DNA of 64,000 bases from Chryseobacterium lactis (lineage in GTDB: Bacteria > Bacteroidota > Bacteroidia > Flavobacteriales > Weeksellaceae): assembly GCF_003815875.1 (NCBI RefSeq), contig NZ_CP033924.1, forward strand, positions 3,720,001 through 3,784,000, written 5' to 3'. Both the position numbers and the translations under genes were made by a program. Position 1 is the stretch's first letter. The number at the start of each line of letters is the position of its first letter. Below are positions 26,664 through 35,933 of the stretch, piece by piece. Below the pieces are notes generated by a model. That model made no database searches and was not told where the DNA came from. It worked only from the letters and a program-made list of their open reading frames with translations.

Positions 26664-26677
26664 ATACCAATCGGTAT
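26664..26677. promoter_or_regulatory. Operator 1: ATACCAATCGGTAT
   Basis: ATACC and GGTAT form a palindrome around a 4-base centre. It sits between the expected -33 position and the -7 element (26684-26691) of the thiolase promoter, so a bound repressor would block RNA polymerase. The same 14-mer recurs in inverted orientation at 26737-26750. The shape is typical of TetR/AcrR-family sites. Confidence 0.7.
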
Positions 26678-26683
26678 TTTTGT

Positions 26684-26691
26684 TATATTTG
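26684..26691 (+). promoter_or_regulatory. -7 element TATATTTG of the thiolase gene
   Basis: Exact TAnnTTTG match 77 bases before the ATG at 26769, bracketed by two copies of a palindromic operator. Confidence 0.6.
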
Positions 26692-26736
26692 TAATGTTTC
26701 TTAATGGTAAGAGCATAAAAATTTTTAAATATAAAT

Positions 26737-26750
26737 ATACCGATTGGTAT
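26737..26750. promoter_or_regulatory. Operator 2: ATACCGATTGGTAT
   Basis: Exact reverse complement of operator 1, with perfect 9-base arms when extended (26733-26754). It lies in the leader, 73 bases centre to centre from operator 1. Confidence 0.7.
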
Positions 26751-26768
26751 ATTTTAATACATAATATC

Positions 26769-27944
26769 ATGAAAGACGTATTTATAATTGCTGCAAAGCG
26801 TACTCCAATAGGAGGTTTTATGGGAAGTTTGTCCGGATTTACAGCCCCGCAACTGGGAGCTCTTGTGATACAGGACTCTTATCAGGGCGATGCCGTTTCT
26901 CCCGATCATATAAACAGCGTATATATGGGAAATGTTCTTGGAGCTGGAGTAGGGCAGTCACCCGCAAGGCAGGCTGCTGTTTTTTCAAAAATTCCTGTTG
27001 ATAAAGATGCTACAACGATCAATAAAGTCTGTGCTTCCGGAATGAAAGCCGCAATGATCGGGGCTCAGCAAATCCAGCTTGGTTTAGAAAATATAGTCAT
27101 GACCGGAGGAATGGAAAGTATGAGTAATGTACCTCACTATGCTCATCTTCGTCACGGAAAGAAACTAGGTGATACAACACTTATTGACGGTTTAATTAAA
27201 GACGGTTTATGGGATGTTTATCATGATTTTCATATGGGAAGTGCAGCAGAATTAGGCGTGAAAAAATATGGTCATACAAGACAGCAGCTGGATGATTATG
27301 CCTTACGGTCTTACAAAAGAGCTCAGGAGGCAACGGCAAACAACAAATTTAGCAATGAGTTAATTTCTATAGCTGTTCAAGGGAAGAAAGGAGACACTGT
27401 AATCACTAAAGACGAAGATATTGATAAACTTATTCCTGAGAAAATTTCATTATTACAACCTGCTTTTGAAGCTGACGGTTATTTAACTGCTGCCAATTCA
27501 AGTAATTTGAATGATGGTGCGGCAGCAATATTAATGGGATCGGAAGAAGCGGTATTGCAACATCACCTTAAGCCTCTGGCTAAAATTATTGCATATGCAG
27601 ACGCAGCACAATCACCGGAATGGTTTACCACTTCTCCTTCTCTTGCCATCAACAAAGTTCTGGAACAATCGGGGCTGGCATTATCAGATATCGATTATTT
27701 TGAAATTAATGAAGCGTATTCTTCTGTCATTTTATCCAACCAGCAGATTTTAGGATATGATCTTGATAAAGTGAATGTCTATGGAGGTGCGGTAGCTTTA
27801 GGACATCCGATCGGGGCTTCAGGAGCAAGGATTTTAGTAACGCTGGTTAATGTGTTGCGTCAGGAAGGAGGGCGGTATGGTATTGCGTCTATTTGTAATG
27901 GTGGTGGAGGTGCTTCTGCCATTCTTATCGAAAATATAAAGTAA
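26769..27944 (+). CDS. Acetyl-CoA C-acetyltransferase (thiolase)
   Basis: 391 residues from MKDVFIIAAKRTPIGGFMG. The nucleophilic Cys is in NKVCASGMKA (about residue 87), the His in GGAVALGHPIGASG (about 346) and the second Cys in SICNGGGGASA (about 377). It condenses or cleaves acetoacetyl-CoA/3-ketoacyl-CoA. The start is set by the conserved N-terminus and by the promoter and operators that occupy the upstream open frame. Two TetR-type palindromes suggest strict repression, as expected for degradative acyl-CoA metabolism. Confidence 0.93.
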   Translation: MKDVFIIAAKRTPIGGFMGSLSGFTAPQLGALVIQDSYQGDAVSPDHINSVYMGNVLGAGVGQSPARQAAVFSKIPVDKDATTINKVCASGMKAAMIGAQQIQLGLENIVMTGGMESMSNVPHYAHLRHGKKLGDTTLIDGLIKDGLWDVYHDFHMGSAAELGVKKYGHTRQQLDDYALRSYKRAQEATANNKFSNELISIAVQGKKGDTVITKDEDIDKLIPEKISLLQPAFEADGYLTAANSSNLNDGAAAILMGSEEAVLQHHLKPLAKIIAYADAAQSPEWFTTSPSLAINKVLEQSGLALSDIDYFEINEAYSSVILSNQQILGYDLDKVNVYGGAVALGHPIGASGARILVTLVNVLRQEGGRYGIASICNGGGGASAILIENIK

Positions 27945-27982
27945 AAAATCTACCTTTAACGACAAATCCAACATCTGAAAAT

Positions 27983-28873
27983 ATGAAGTATGAAGAAGAG
28001 CCGGACGGCCTTTATGGTAATTTAAAAGACTATTGGGAAATGGTACCAACTCACCATACACCGGTTTATTCCGTAGATAAGGAAATTCCAGATACTACGT
28101 CGGTTAAGGTTTTAACAATAAGCAAAAACCATCAAAACTGGAAAAGAATATTTGATTGTCCTCATCTTGAAGAATTAAACTTGGATCAGCCGAGTAATGA
28201 GCAGGTTCAAGCGATCAGTGAATTAAAGCATATTAAAAGATTAAGAATTAAATCATTACGTGTTAAAAATTTGGAGTTTATAAAAACGATGATTCATTTG
28301 GAGGAAGTTGCACTTGAATATGTCTCCGGGTTTTCTGATCTTTCTCCACTGCAATACCTCCCGGTTTTACAATCCCTTCATCTCGAAAACTTAAGAAAAG
28401 TATCCGATTTTGATGGTCTGCGGGGAATTGAAAATTTGAGATATCTGCTTATTACCGGAACATTAGACTGGAAACAGCCTATTGATAGTTTTCCATTTCT
28501 GGAAGAACTTCCTGATCTTGAAATTCTGACCCTGGTATCGATCATGAATAAAACTCCTTTTCCTGCTTTTAATTCCGTTTTAAAATTAAAAAAAATTAAA
28601 GAATTACGAATTGGGATCGGAACACTGGATACTGCAGAATATGCATTGCTGGAGACCGCATTGCCTCATGCAAAGAAAGGCTTTGAAGGTGAATTGTCCT
28701 GGCCTCTCTATAGTAATAAAGACCATCCTGATAAAGGCTATGTAAGTCTGCTTGGCAGAGGAGAAGGAAGAATAAAGCTCGGAAGTCCCACTGCCGTGGA
28801 TAAGATCAAAGCGTATACGGAGAAATATGATGAGTACATCCGAAAGTCCAGAGAAATCATCGCGAATTATTAG
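27983..28873 (+). CDS. Leucine-rich-repeat protein, cytoplasmic
   Basis: 296 residues without signal peptide or membrane segment. Residues about 50-215 contain six or so irregular leucine-rich repeats (HLEELNLDQPS, HIKRLRIKSL, HLEEVALEYV, VLQSLHLENL, NLRYLLITGT, DLEILTLVS). The flanking N- and C-terminal parts are not recognisable. It starts 38 bases after the thiolase gene. LRR proteins mediate protein binding; no partner can be named. Confidence 0.75.
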   Translation: MKYEEEPDGLYGNLKDYWEMVPTHHTPVYSVDKEIPDTTSVKVLTISKNHQNWKRIFDCPHLEELNLDQPSNEQVQAISELKHIKRLRIKSLRVKNLEFIKTMIHLEEVALEYVSGFSDLSPLQYLPVLQSLHLENLRKVSDFDGLRGIENLRYLLITGTLDWKQPIDSFPFLEELPDLEILTLVSIMNKTPFPAFNSVLKLKKIKELRIGIGTLDTAEYALLETALPHAKKGFEGELSWPLYSNKDHPDKGYVSLLGRGEGRIKLGSPTAVDKIKAYTEKYDEYIRKSREIIANY

Positions 28874-28908
28874 CAATTCTGACCCCGGAAACCGTAAAAT
28901 ACACACAG

Positions 28909-28942
28909 CTGTCTTCATAATGAAATTGGAGACAGTTTTTTT
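28909..28942 (+). terminator. Terminator after the LRR gene
   Basis: CTGTCTTC (28909-28916) pairs with GGAGACAG (28928-28935) with one mismatch, followed by a run of T. Confidence 0.75.
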
Positions 28943-29060
28943 ATTTTTAAAAGTTTAATTAAACGTTGATTATTAGATGTTTGTTAAATTGTTTTCAGGC
29001 AAATAGTAATAAACTGATAAAAATCATTAGATTCTTATTTTTATTGATTCTAAATAAATA

Positions 29061-29068
29061 TAAATTTG
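29061..29068 (+). promoter_or_regulatory. -7 element TAAATTTG of the GEVED protein gene
   Basis: Exact TAnnTTTG match 22 bases before the ATG at 29091. Confidence 0.5.
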
Positions 29069-29090
29069 TCTCAGCAAAAATAAAAACTTA

Positions 29091-30389
29091 ATGAAAAGAA
29101 TAACTACTCTTTCTACTGTCATTTTGGCGTCATTAATGGATGCGCAATACTGTATGCCTTCCTTTCAATATGGTGCAGACAGCAACATGATTACCAATGT
29201 CACTTTTGGAAATATTAATAATACCTCACCGTTTCAGTCGGGGTCAACTACTACTTACGAAGATTTTACATCACTGTCAACAGACCTGCAGGCGGGAAAT
29301 AATTATACAATTTCCGTAAAAGGGCCTTCCGGAACATTTCCGAGTGATGTAAAGGTTTTTATAGACTTTAACCGAAACGGAAGCTTTGATGATGCAGGAG
29401 AGAGTTTTTATATAGGAAGGCTCGAGGCAGCTACACCGGCAAATGCCTTTACCATCAACGGAACCATTGCAGTACCTGCCAATGCAGCCTCTGGAAAAAC
29501 AAGAATGAGAGTTCTTAAAAATTCCAATGTTAATGCCTATTCGGATCCTAATGCTGCAAGCTCAATCAACACGGCCTGCGATACAGGTTTAAGAGCAGGG
29601 CAGGCTGAAGATTATACGGTTATGATTTCAGGAAACAATGCCGTTTTTCCATTTCCTTATTGCGGATCTGAAAATATAACCAGTCTTACGGTAAGCGAGA
29701 TCAGTAAAGTGGAATTTGCAGGAATTACAAATGATAGTTCTATTAACGGTGGCTCAGATGTGATTGAAGACTTTACAGGGACTGTTTTTAACGTCAGCAG
29801 AGGAAACGAGTATCCCATTACCGTTACAGGCGGTACTCATGGTCAAACAACGGTCTCAGCATATGCTTATATCGATTTTAATCATAATAATGTGTTTGAT
29901 ACTGACGAGATCTTTAATCTTGGATATTTGGACAATTCTGATCCTGTTTCGGGACAGCAATCCGGTATTACATCAGCTCCTATCATGATTCCTGTGAATG
30001 CAATGCTTGGAAATACCCGTTTCAGATTGGTAAAAGCGTATGAATCAAATTCGTGGATGGGAATATTGCAAAACTTACCATGTCCTTCCGGATGGTTTAT
30101 CGGTCAGGCAGAAGATTACACAATCAATATCCAGCCGGAAAATCTTTCAACAAGAGAAGTGTCTAAAAGTTCGTCAGTTGGAATTTATCCGAATCCGACT
30201 ACCGGCTCGTTAACTATCAAGGCGTTAAAAGGGCTGGAGAAGTATGAGATTTACAATATTTCAGGACAAAAACTACTGGAAGGGAATTCCAATACAATTT
30301 CTTTAGATCATTTTACTTCTGGAACTTATCTGATTAAGATCCTGACAAAAGACAAACAAATTCAAACAGAAAAAATTATTAAAAAATAA
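29091..30389 (+). CDS. T9SS cargo protein with two GEVED domains
   Basis: 432 residues. The signal peptide covers about residues 1-18. Two GEVED repeats follow: the first holds FIDFNRNGSFDDAGE and GQAEDYTVMI, the second YIDFNHNNVFDTDE and GQAEDYTINI. The last 70 residues are a type A sorting domain (GIYPNPTTGSLTI ... GTYLIKILTKD ... EKIIKK), which directs the protein through the type IX secretion system. GEVED domains occur in surface proteins, often with adhesins or peptidases; here there is no catalytic domain. A terminator follows. Confidence 0.9.
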   Translation: MKRITTLSTVILASLMDAQYCMPSFQYGADSNMITNVTFGNINNTSPFQSGSTTTYEDFTSLSTDLQAGNNYTISVKGPSGTFPSDVKVFIDFNRNGSFDDAGESFYIGRLEAATPANAFTINGTIAVPANAASGKTRMRVLKNSNVNAYSDPNAASSINTACDTGLRAGQAEDYTVMISGNNAVFPFPYCGSENITSLTVSEISKVEFAGITNDSSINGGSDVIEDFTGTVFNVSRGNEYPITVTGGTHGQTTVSAYAYIDFNHNNVFDTDEIFNLGYLDNSDPVSGQQSGITSAPIMIPVNAMLGNTRFRLVKAYESNSWMGILQNLPCPSGWFIGQAEDYTINIQPENLSTREVSKSSSVGIYPNPTTGSLTIKALKGLEKYEIYNISGQKLLEGNSNTISLDHFTSGTYLIKILTKDKQIQTEKIIKK

Positions 30390-30429
30390 ACACATATCTA
30401 ATCATATCCATATCAATTTTTGTTTTTTA

Positions 30430-30458
30430 ATCGACAGATCACTATCTGTCGGTTTTTT
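30430..30458 (+). terminator. Terminator after the GEVED protein gene
   Basis: CGACAGAT (30432-30439) pairs perfectly with ATCTGTCG (30444-30451), loop of 4 bases, then a T-run. Confidence 0.88.
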
Positions 30459-30485
30459 TATTTGTATATGAACAATACGAATGGT

Positions 30486-33400
30486 TTAATCTGATTCCAG
30501 GATTTCTAAAAGGTCTTGTTTTGAGAGACCCTGGAGCTTTGTTTTATCTGTGGTAAGCAGATTTTGAGCTAGTTGCTTTTTCTTGTTCTGAAGGGTCAGT
30601 ATTTTTTCTTCCACCGTATTGGAACAAATCATGCGCACTGCAATCACATTTTTAGTTTGTCCTATCCGGTAGCTTCGGTCGATCGCTTGATTTTCAGTAG
30701 CAGGATTCCACCATGGATCTACCAGATAAATATAATCAGCTTCTGTAAGATTTAATCCCACACCGCCGGCTTTTAAACTAATTAAAAATACCCGGATATC
30801 ATCGTTTTCCTGAAAATTGTTGACTTTTTCGCCCCGATTTTTGGTTTGTCCGGTAAGGTACTCAAATGATATTTTATGACTCTCTAGTTCAGCCTTTATA
30901 AGATCAAGCATCCCGACAAACTGCGAAAATACAAGAATTTTATGATCCTTTGATTTACCGAGAATCTGTTCCATCAGAATCTCAATTTTAACCGAATGTT
31001 CACCGGAATAACCTTCTTTCAGTAGAACGGGAGAGTTGCAGATCTGTCTAAGTCTGGTAAGTCCCGTAAGCACGTGCATGCTGTTTTTGTTGAGCTCATC
31101 ATCATTTGCTGCGATAAATTCGCGAAGTTCCGTTTCGTAAGCATCATATATCCGGCGTTGTTCAGCATTCATTTCACAGTAAATTACTGTTTCCGTTTTT
31201 TCCGGAAGCTCTTTGGCAACCTGTTTCTTGGTTCTTCGGAGAATGAATGGTTTTATTTTCTGCTGAAGTTCTACAGCACGTTTACTATATTCGAATTTAT
31301 CAATAGGTATTGCGTAGATATCCTTGAAGTATTGTTTACTTCCCAGTAATCCGGGACAGGCAAAAGAAAGCTGGCTGTACAGGTCGAAAGTACTGTTTTC
31401 GACGGGAGTTCCGGTCAGTACAATTCTATTTCTGGATTGCAGGAGGCGTACAGCTTTATACCTTTCGGAATTCGGATTCTTGATAATTTGGGATTCGTCA
31501 AGAAAAATATAACTGAAATTGAATGTTTTCAGAAAACGGACATCGGAAAGGATCATTCCATAACTTGTAATAACAACTTCATAATCAGAAAAATGACTAA
31601 TGTTTTTTTGTCTGTTGGCACCATAATGCAGCAGGACTTTTATGGAAGGAGCAAATTTTTTAATCTCTTCCTGCCAGTTGAAAAGAAGGGAAGTAGGAAC
31701 CACAACAAGATGGGTTGCGAAACCTCGTTTCTCTCTCTGTGACAGAATGAAAGCGATAATCTGAAGCGTTTTTCCAAGTCCCATATCATCTGCCAGGCAG
31801 CCTCCGAAATTGAAGGTGTCAAGGAAATTCAACCAGTTCAGTCCATCATGCTGGTAATCTCTTAATTCGGCTTTTAACTCAGCAGGAATGCTCACTTCAG
31901 GAATGTCTTTAACGGATGAAAACTGCGCTGTATAAGAGGTGAGTTCATCCTGAATTTCCTTACTCAGGATTTCTTTATCGAAAAGCGAAGATATTTCTGT
32001 GAAATTGATTTTGGGAATTTTAAGTAATTCTTCATCAATTTCTCCTGCCTGAAAATAAGCCGTGATTTTGTTGATCCATTCTTCAGGAAGGATTCCCAGA
32101 CTTCCATCATCCAGTTGAACGAATTTACTTTTATTACGGATTGCTCTGTGAAGCTGTTTCAGGGTGGCTTCTTTTTGACCAAAATTGACTTTCAGCTTAG
32201 CATTAAACCAATCCAGTCCGCTGGTAATCTGGATGTTGATCTTTGCACGGTGGGCATTGAGTTTATTATTCTTAAGTTCACTAAAGCCAAGAATAATCAC
32301 TCCTTCACTTCGCCATATTTCAAATGCTTCAAGAAACCAGTTGTTATCCAGGAACTTATCTCTGTGAAGATAAAAATATTGATATCCATCCATCTGTTCC
32401 TCAAAATCCGGATGTTGCTGCATAATTAAAGAGGTAAAACGTGCCTCTGCAGCTTCATTCCTCTCGATCTTGAATATATTTCCATTTTGGTCCGTATCAA
32501 ATATCTGCTTCCTGGAATAGACCGGGACTTCAACCTCTCCGTATTTCATGACAGGGGTGATCCCGATGTAATTGTCCTGTTGGCGTAGGTAAACTACCTT
32601 TTCTGTCTTATATTTTTTATCTTCAAGCTGTACTTCCGTTGCAGGTTGTATGTAGCTGTAATTTATGTGTATACGTTCTTCAAGGACAGATAGGATATTC
32701 TGCATGAAATCCTCGTATTTTGATGCATGAACGAGCAAAATTTCATTATTGGCTTTAAAAAATTTGATGATTCTTAATAGATCCGGATCGTCTACAAAGC
32801 TGAATGTGTTACGGTTACAGACAAAGTATTCATTTCTGAGTATGACGTTCTTAAACGGAACAGAAAGGTCATCAAATTGCAGTTCTCCTCTTATTTCATA
32901 AAAAGGATCTTTCTTAAATACAGATAATTGAACCTCGGCATCTAAAGTATTAATTTCAACTGGGACAAGAGACTTTGCCGAAACAGATTCTGCGATTTCC
33001 AGGTCGTGATAATACGATTTCAGATGAAGCGGATTCTGTACAATAAGCTTTAAAGCTTCAAGTTCTGCAGCATTATAATCTTCGTTATAATTGTTCTGGA
33101 ATGCTAAAATCGCAGTATAGAATTTTATTTCCGAAGGCTTTTCTGCCTTCCAGATGAGATCCATTGAATCAACAGAGGTGATCGGATTTTTAATTTTTCC
33201 TGCTTGTGTCATTTCTGCTTCCATCAGGGAAAATATCAAATGATTGTAGTAACGGTGCTTACCGATGACCAATATTTGTTTTTTGTCCGTTTCTGATGCA
33301 GCTAGTTTATCCAGTTTGGAAGGATGTTGGGGCAAAAGTTCTCTTTGAAGCGTCAGGTCATCTATAGGAAACATTTCTTTGATGCTGGGTACGATATCAA

Positions 33401-33821
33401 GCTTCCCATCAGAATATTCCAGGTGAAAATAAGCATCAAGATCAGGTTCGTTTTCTAAACCATATGCTTTAGCCTTTGGAAACAATATTTTTCTTCTGAG
33501 ACTATCATCAAAGAAAATACGATAATTTTTTTCTTCGATTACAGAATGGATAATTTCTGTCTGATGGGAGCAAAGCTCAGCCTTAGAGTGATCGCAGGTA
33601 CAGGAACACAACAGAGAATTTCCTATCCTGCTGATGGTAATGATGGGAAATTCAGAAAGAGATGATTTTTTTGTGAATATCCCGGTATTGTTTTCGATGG
33701 TAACAGGATAAATTTCATGAAAATCTTTCATCCCAATAAAGGGACTTTCTGAAGTATGCTTCAAAAGGTCATATACGGAAAGTGTACTGATATTGATGTT
33801 TTCAAGAATATATTCGGCCAT
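30486..33821 (-). CDS. SNF2-family DEAD/DEAH-like helicase with N-terminal SWIM zinc finger
   Basis: 1111 residues. The SWIM motif CSCTCDHSKAELCSH lies near residue 70. A large middle region of unknown fold covers about residues 100-640. The SNF2 ATPase follows: LADDMGLGKTLQ (Walker A), FLDESQIIKN (Walker B, DESQ rather than DEAH), LTGTPVENS, and the helicase C half with AGGVGLNLTEADYIYLVDPWWNPATENQAIDRSYRIGQ. These proteins are ATP-driven DNA translocases; the bacterial RapA-like members act on transcription complexes or repair. A -7 element at 33841-33834 favours this start over one 15 bases upstream. It stands alone, with no methylase or nuclease partner that would suggest defence. Confidence 0.92.
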   Translation of the reverse strand: MAEYILENINISTLSVYDLLKHTSESPFIGMKDFHEIYPVTIENNTGIFTKKSSLSEFPIITISRIGNSLLCSCTCDHSKAELCSHQTEIIHSVIEEKNYRIFFDDSLRRKILFPKAKAYGLENEPDLDAYFHLEYSDGKLDIVPSIKEMFPIDDLTLQRELLPQHPSKLDKLAASETDKKQILVIGKHRYYNHLIFSLMEAEMTQAGKIKNPITSVDSMDLIWKAEKPSEIKFYTAILAFQNNYNEDYNAAELEALKLIVQNPLHLKSYYHDLEIAESVSAKSLVPVEINTLDAEVQLSVFKKDPFYEIRGELQFDDLSVPFKNVILRNEYFVCNRNTFSFVDDPDLLRIIKFFKANNEILLVHASKYEDFMQNILSVLEERIHINYSYIQPATEVQLEDKKYKTEKVVYLRQQDNYIGITPVMKYGEVEVPVYSRKQIFDTDQNGNIFKIERNEAAEARFTSLIMQQHPDFEEQMDGYQYFYLHRDKFLDNNWFLEAFEIWRSEGVIILGFSELKNNKLNAHRAKINIQITSGLDWFNAKLKVNFGQKEATLKQLHRAIRNKSKFVQLDDGSLGILPEEWINKITAYFQAGEIDEELLKIPKINFTEISSLFDKEILSKEIQDELTSYTAQFSSVKDIPEVSIPAELKAELRDYQHDGLNWLNFLDTFNFGGCLADDMGLGKTLQIIAFILSQREKRGFATHLVVVPTSLLFNWQEEIKKFAPSIKVLLHYGANRQKNISHFSDYEVVITSYGMILSDVRFLKTFNFSYIFLDESQIIKNPNSERYKAVRLLQSRNRIVLTGTPVENSTFDLYSQLSFACPGLLGSKQYFKDIYAIPIDKFEYSKRAVELQQKIKPFILRRTKKQVAKELPEKTETVIYCEMNAEQRRIYDAYETELREFIAANDDELNKNSMHVLTGLTRLRQICNSPVLLKEGYSGEHSVKIEILMEQILGKSKDHKILVFSQFVGMLDLIKAELESHKISFEYLTGQTKNRGEKVNNFQENDDIRVFLISLKAGGVGLNLTEADYIYLVDPWWNPATENQAIDRSYRIGQTKNVIAVRMICSNTVEEKILTLQNKKKQLAQNLLTTDKTKLQGLSKQDLLEILESD

Positions 33822-33833
33822 AACAATTGAAAG

Positions 33834-33841
33834 CAAACTTA
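33834..33841 (-). promoter_or_regulatory. -7 element TAAGTTTG of the SNF2 gene
   Basis: Exact TAnnTTTG match on the minus strand, 12 bases before the ATG at 33821, giving a very short leader. Confidence 0.5.
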
Positions 33842-33930
33842 CAAAAAATGCAAGTTGTTTAACGCTGAAAAGATGGAAAAAATGTTTTTTAAATCAAAAT
33901 ATAAAAGAATTTCATCTGTTTTTTATACCA

Positions 33931-33966
33931 ATCCATTTTGGCTACATGTTCATCCGTTTTGGCAAC
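33931..33966 (+). promoter_or_regulatory. Direct repeat with 21-base period upstream of the SDR gene
   Basis: ATCCATTTTGGCTAC (33931-33945) and ATCCGTTTTGGCAAC (33952-33966) match at 13 of 15 positions and start 21 bases apart, two helical turns. This is the usual layout of AraC-family binding sites. The site ends 55 bases before the SDR ATG, a position suited to activation, and the AraC gene at 34895 is the obvious candidate. Confidence 0.65.
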
Positions 33967-34021
33967 TCAGTCCTTTTTTCTAATGCTGACCTTTGTCTTG
34001 TAATTTTTAAACAAAGAAAAA

Positions 34022-34819
34022 ATGAAAACAATTTTTATAACAGGTGCTTCAACAGGATTAGGAAAAGCAACTGCCCAATTATTTCAAAGCAAAGGATGGA
34101 AAGTAATTGCAACAATGAGAAATCCTGAGGCAGGAGCAGAACTTGCTGCCTTAGAAAATGTGATGGTACTTCCGCTGGATGTAACAGATCTTAACCAAAT
34201 ACAGACGACAGTTCATAAAGCCCTTGAATCGGGTGATATAGATGTTGTGTTTAACAATGCCGGATATGGTCTAATCGGACCTTTGGAAGCATTAACAGAT
34301 GAGCAGATCGTAAAACAGGTTAATACCAATTTATTGGGAGTACTTCGGGCTACACAGGCATTTATTCCTTATTTCAGAGAAAAAGGAAATGGAACTTTTA
34401 TATCAACCACTTCAATCGGAGGATTGATTGCATTTCCTTTGGGATCTACTTACCACGCTACAAAATGGGCATTGGAAGGATGGAGTGAAAGTCTGGCTTT
34501 TGAGCTTAATAAGTTCGGAATCAAAGTGAAAACTGTATCACCGGGAGGAATCAAAACTGATTTTGTAAGCCGTTCTCTGGATTCTGCATCAAGTCCTGCT
34601 TACGAAGAGATGACCAATTCTCTGTTCTCGAAAATGGAAGGAATGATGGATGCTGCCTCTACGCCGGAACAGATTGCAGAAGTGGTATATGAAGCTGCTA
34701 TGGACGGTAAAAAACAGTTGAGATATGTAGCGGGTGAAGATGCCAAAGCATTGTATGCTCAACGTATTGAATTGGGTGATGAGGCTTTCAGAGAACAGTT
34801 TGGCCAGCAATTTATTTAA
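34022..34819 (+). CDS. Short-chain dehydrogenase/reductase (SDR)
   Basis: 265 residues of the classical SDR type: TGASTGLGKA nucleotide-binding loop (residues 7-16), NNAGYGL, catalytic Ser in STTSIGG and YHATKW with the Tyr and Lys. It uses NAD(P) in the cytoplasm; substrate unknown. An AraC-type gene lies 75 bases downstream on the same strand, and a repeated 15-base site lies upstream. The pair resembles the common inducible SDR/AraC arrangement of Bacteroidota. Confidence 0.92.
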   Translation: MKTIFITGASTGLGKATAQLFQSKGWKVIATMRNPEAGAELAALENVMVLPLDVTDLNQIQTTVHKALESGDIDVVFNNAGYGLIGPLEALTDEQIVKQVNTNLLGVLRATQAFIPYFREKGNGTFISTTSIGGLIAFPLGSTYHATKWALEGWSESLAFELNKFGIKVKTVSPGGIKTDFVSRSLDSASSPAYEEMTNSLFSKMEGMMDAASTPEQIAEVVYEAAMDGKKQLRYVAGEDAKALYAQRIELGDEAFREQFGQQFI

Positions 34820-34894
34820 TCCTTCAGGAAAAGACAGTGTAATATACATCGTGTTATGCTGTCTTTTCATCTAAATAATTTATACATTTATATC

Positions 34895-35809
34895 ATGGAA
34901 AAGAAAGAAAATCTTCCCCTGAAAATTTCATCGATATCGGAACTTCATGATCTGTTGCAGCTTCCAAAACCTCTTCATCCGCTGGTAAGTCTGGTGGATA
35001 ATACGAAGATGAAGATTAATAAAGAGTTCTTAACCAGAAGCTTTCTGCTGAATTTTTATAAAATTTCCTACAAATATTCTACCATCGGAAAAATGGGATA
35101 TGGCCAGGGATATTACGATTTTAATGAGGGAGGTATGATGTTTACTTCACCGGGACAAATTCTTTCCACGGATGAAAATGCAGAATACTGTGGCTATACA
35201 TTGCTGATACATCCTGATTTTATCCGTGGATATCCTCTGGCAAAGAATATGAAGAATTTTGGATTCTTTTCCTATGATACAAATGAAGCCCTGCATCTGT
35301 CTGATCAGGAAAAAACAATGGTAACCGGACTTCTGGACAATATCAGCAATGAACTGGACACTGCCATCGATGAAGTTACCCAGGATGTAATTATCTCTTA
35401 TATTGAAGTGCTTCTCAATTACAGCAATCGATTTTACAAAAGACAGTTTATCACCAGAAAAGCGGTCAATAATGATCTGTTAACCAAAATGGATACGATA
35501 CTGGAAAAGTATTTTAATCAACAGGAAACACTAACCAGCGGACTTCCTACGGTAGAATTTCTGGCTTCTTCATTACATTTATCACCTCATTATCTGAGTG
35601 ATATGCTTCGAAACCTGACCGGCCAGAATGCACAGCAGCATATTCATGAGAAGCTGATTGAAAAAGCCAAAGAATATTTGACATCTACCAGTTTTTCAGT
35701 ATCGGAAGTTGCCTATGCTCTGGGATTTGAGCATCCGCAGTCGTTCAATAAGCTTTTTAAAAAGAAAACGGATGAGACGCCTCTGAGCTACCGACAGTCA
35801 TTTAACTAA
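34895..35809 (+). CDS. AraC-family transcriptional regulator
   Basis: 304 residues. An N-terminal cupin-like sensing domain covers about residues 1-190 and the C-terminal AraC double helix-turn-helix covers about 205-304 (VEFLASSLHLSPHYLSDMLRN and VSEVAYALGFEHPQSFNKLF). The start at 34895 gives the basic MEKKENLPLK end; an in-frame ATG at 34856 lies in the intergenic region. It likely binds the direct repeats at 33931-33966 and regulates the SDR gene. A terminator follows. Confidence 0.9.
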   Translation: MEKKENLPLKISSISELHDLLQLPKPLHPLVSLVDNTKMKINKEFLTRSFLLNFYKISYKYSTIGKMGYGQGYYDFNEGGMMFTSPGQILSTDENAEYCGYTLLIHPDFIRGYPLAKNMKNFGFFSYDTNEALHLSDQEKTMVTGLLDNISNELDTAIDEVTQDVIISYIEVLLNYSNRFYKRQFITRKAVNNDLLTKMDTILEKYFNQQETLTSGLPTVEFLASSLHLSPHYLSDMLRNLTGQNAQQHIHEKLIEKAKEYLTSTSFSVSEVAYALGFEHPQSFNKLFKKKTDETPLSYRQSFN

Positions 35810-35824
35810 ATTAATCTTAGATAG

Positions 35825-35854
35825 TACCCGGCTTTATGCCGGGTATTTTTTTTT
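35825..35854 (+). terminator. Terminator after the AraC gene
   Basis: TACCCGGC (35825-35832) pairs perfectly with GCCGGGTA (35838-35845), loop of 5, then a long T-run. Confidence 0.92.
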
Positions 35855-35892
35855 GAATGCAAAGGAAATAAGATTTTACTCCGCCATAAAAA

Positions 35893-35910
35893 ATACCTGA
35901 TTTTAGGTAT
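35893..35910. promoter_or_regulatory. Inverted repeat ATACCT-N6-AGGTAT upstream of a T9SS cargo gene
   Basis: Perfect 6-base arms around GATTTT. It lies about 24 bases before the TTG of the promoter at 35934-35964 and could be a regulator site. Confidence 0.4.
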
Positions 35911-35933
35911 AAAAAAATACTTCTTTTTCAGGA

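Noticed and set aside
30486..33821. SNF2 helicase as part of a phage-defence island
   Set aside because: No methylase, nuclease, PLD or ZorAB-type partner is adjacent; the neighbours are ordinary.
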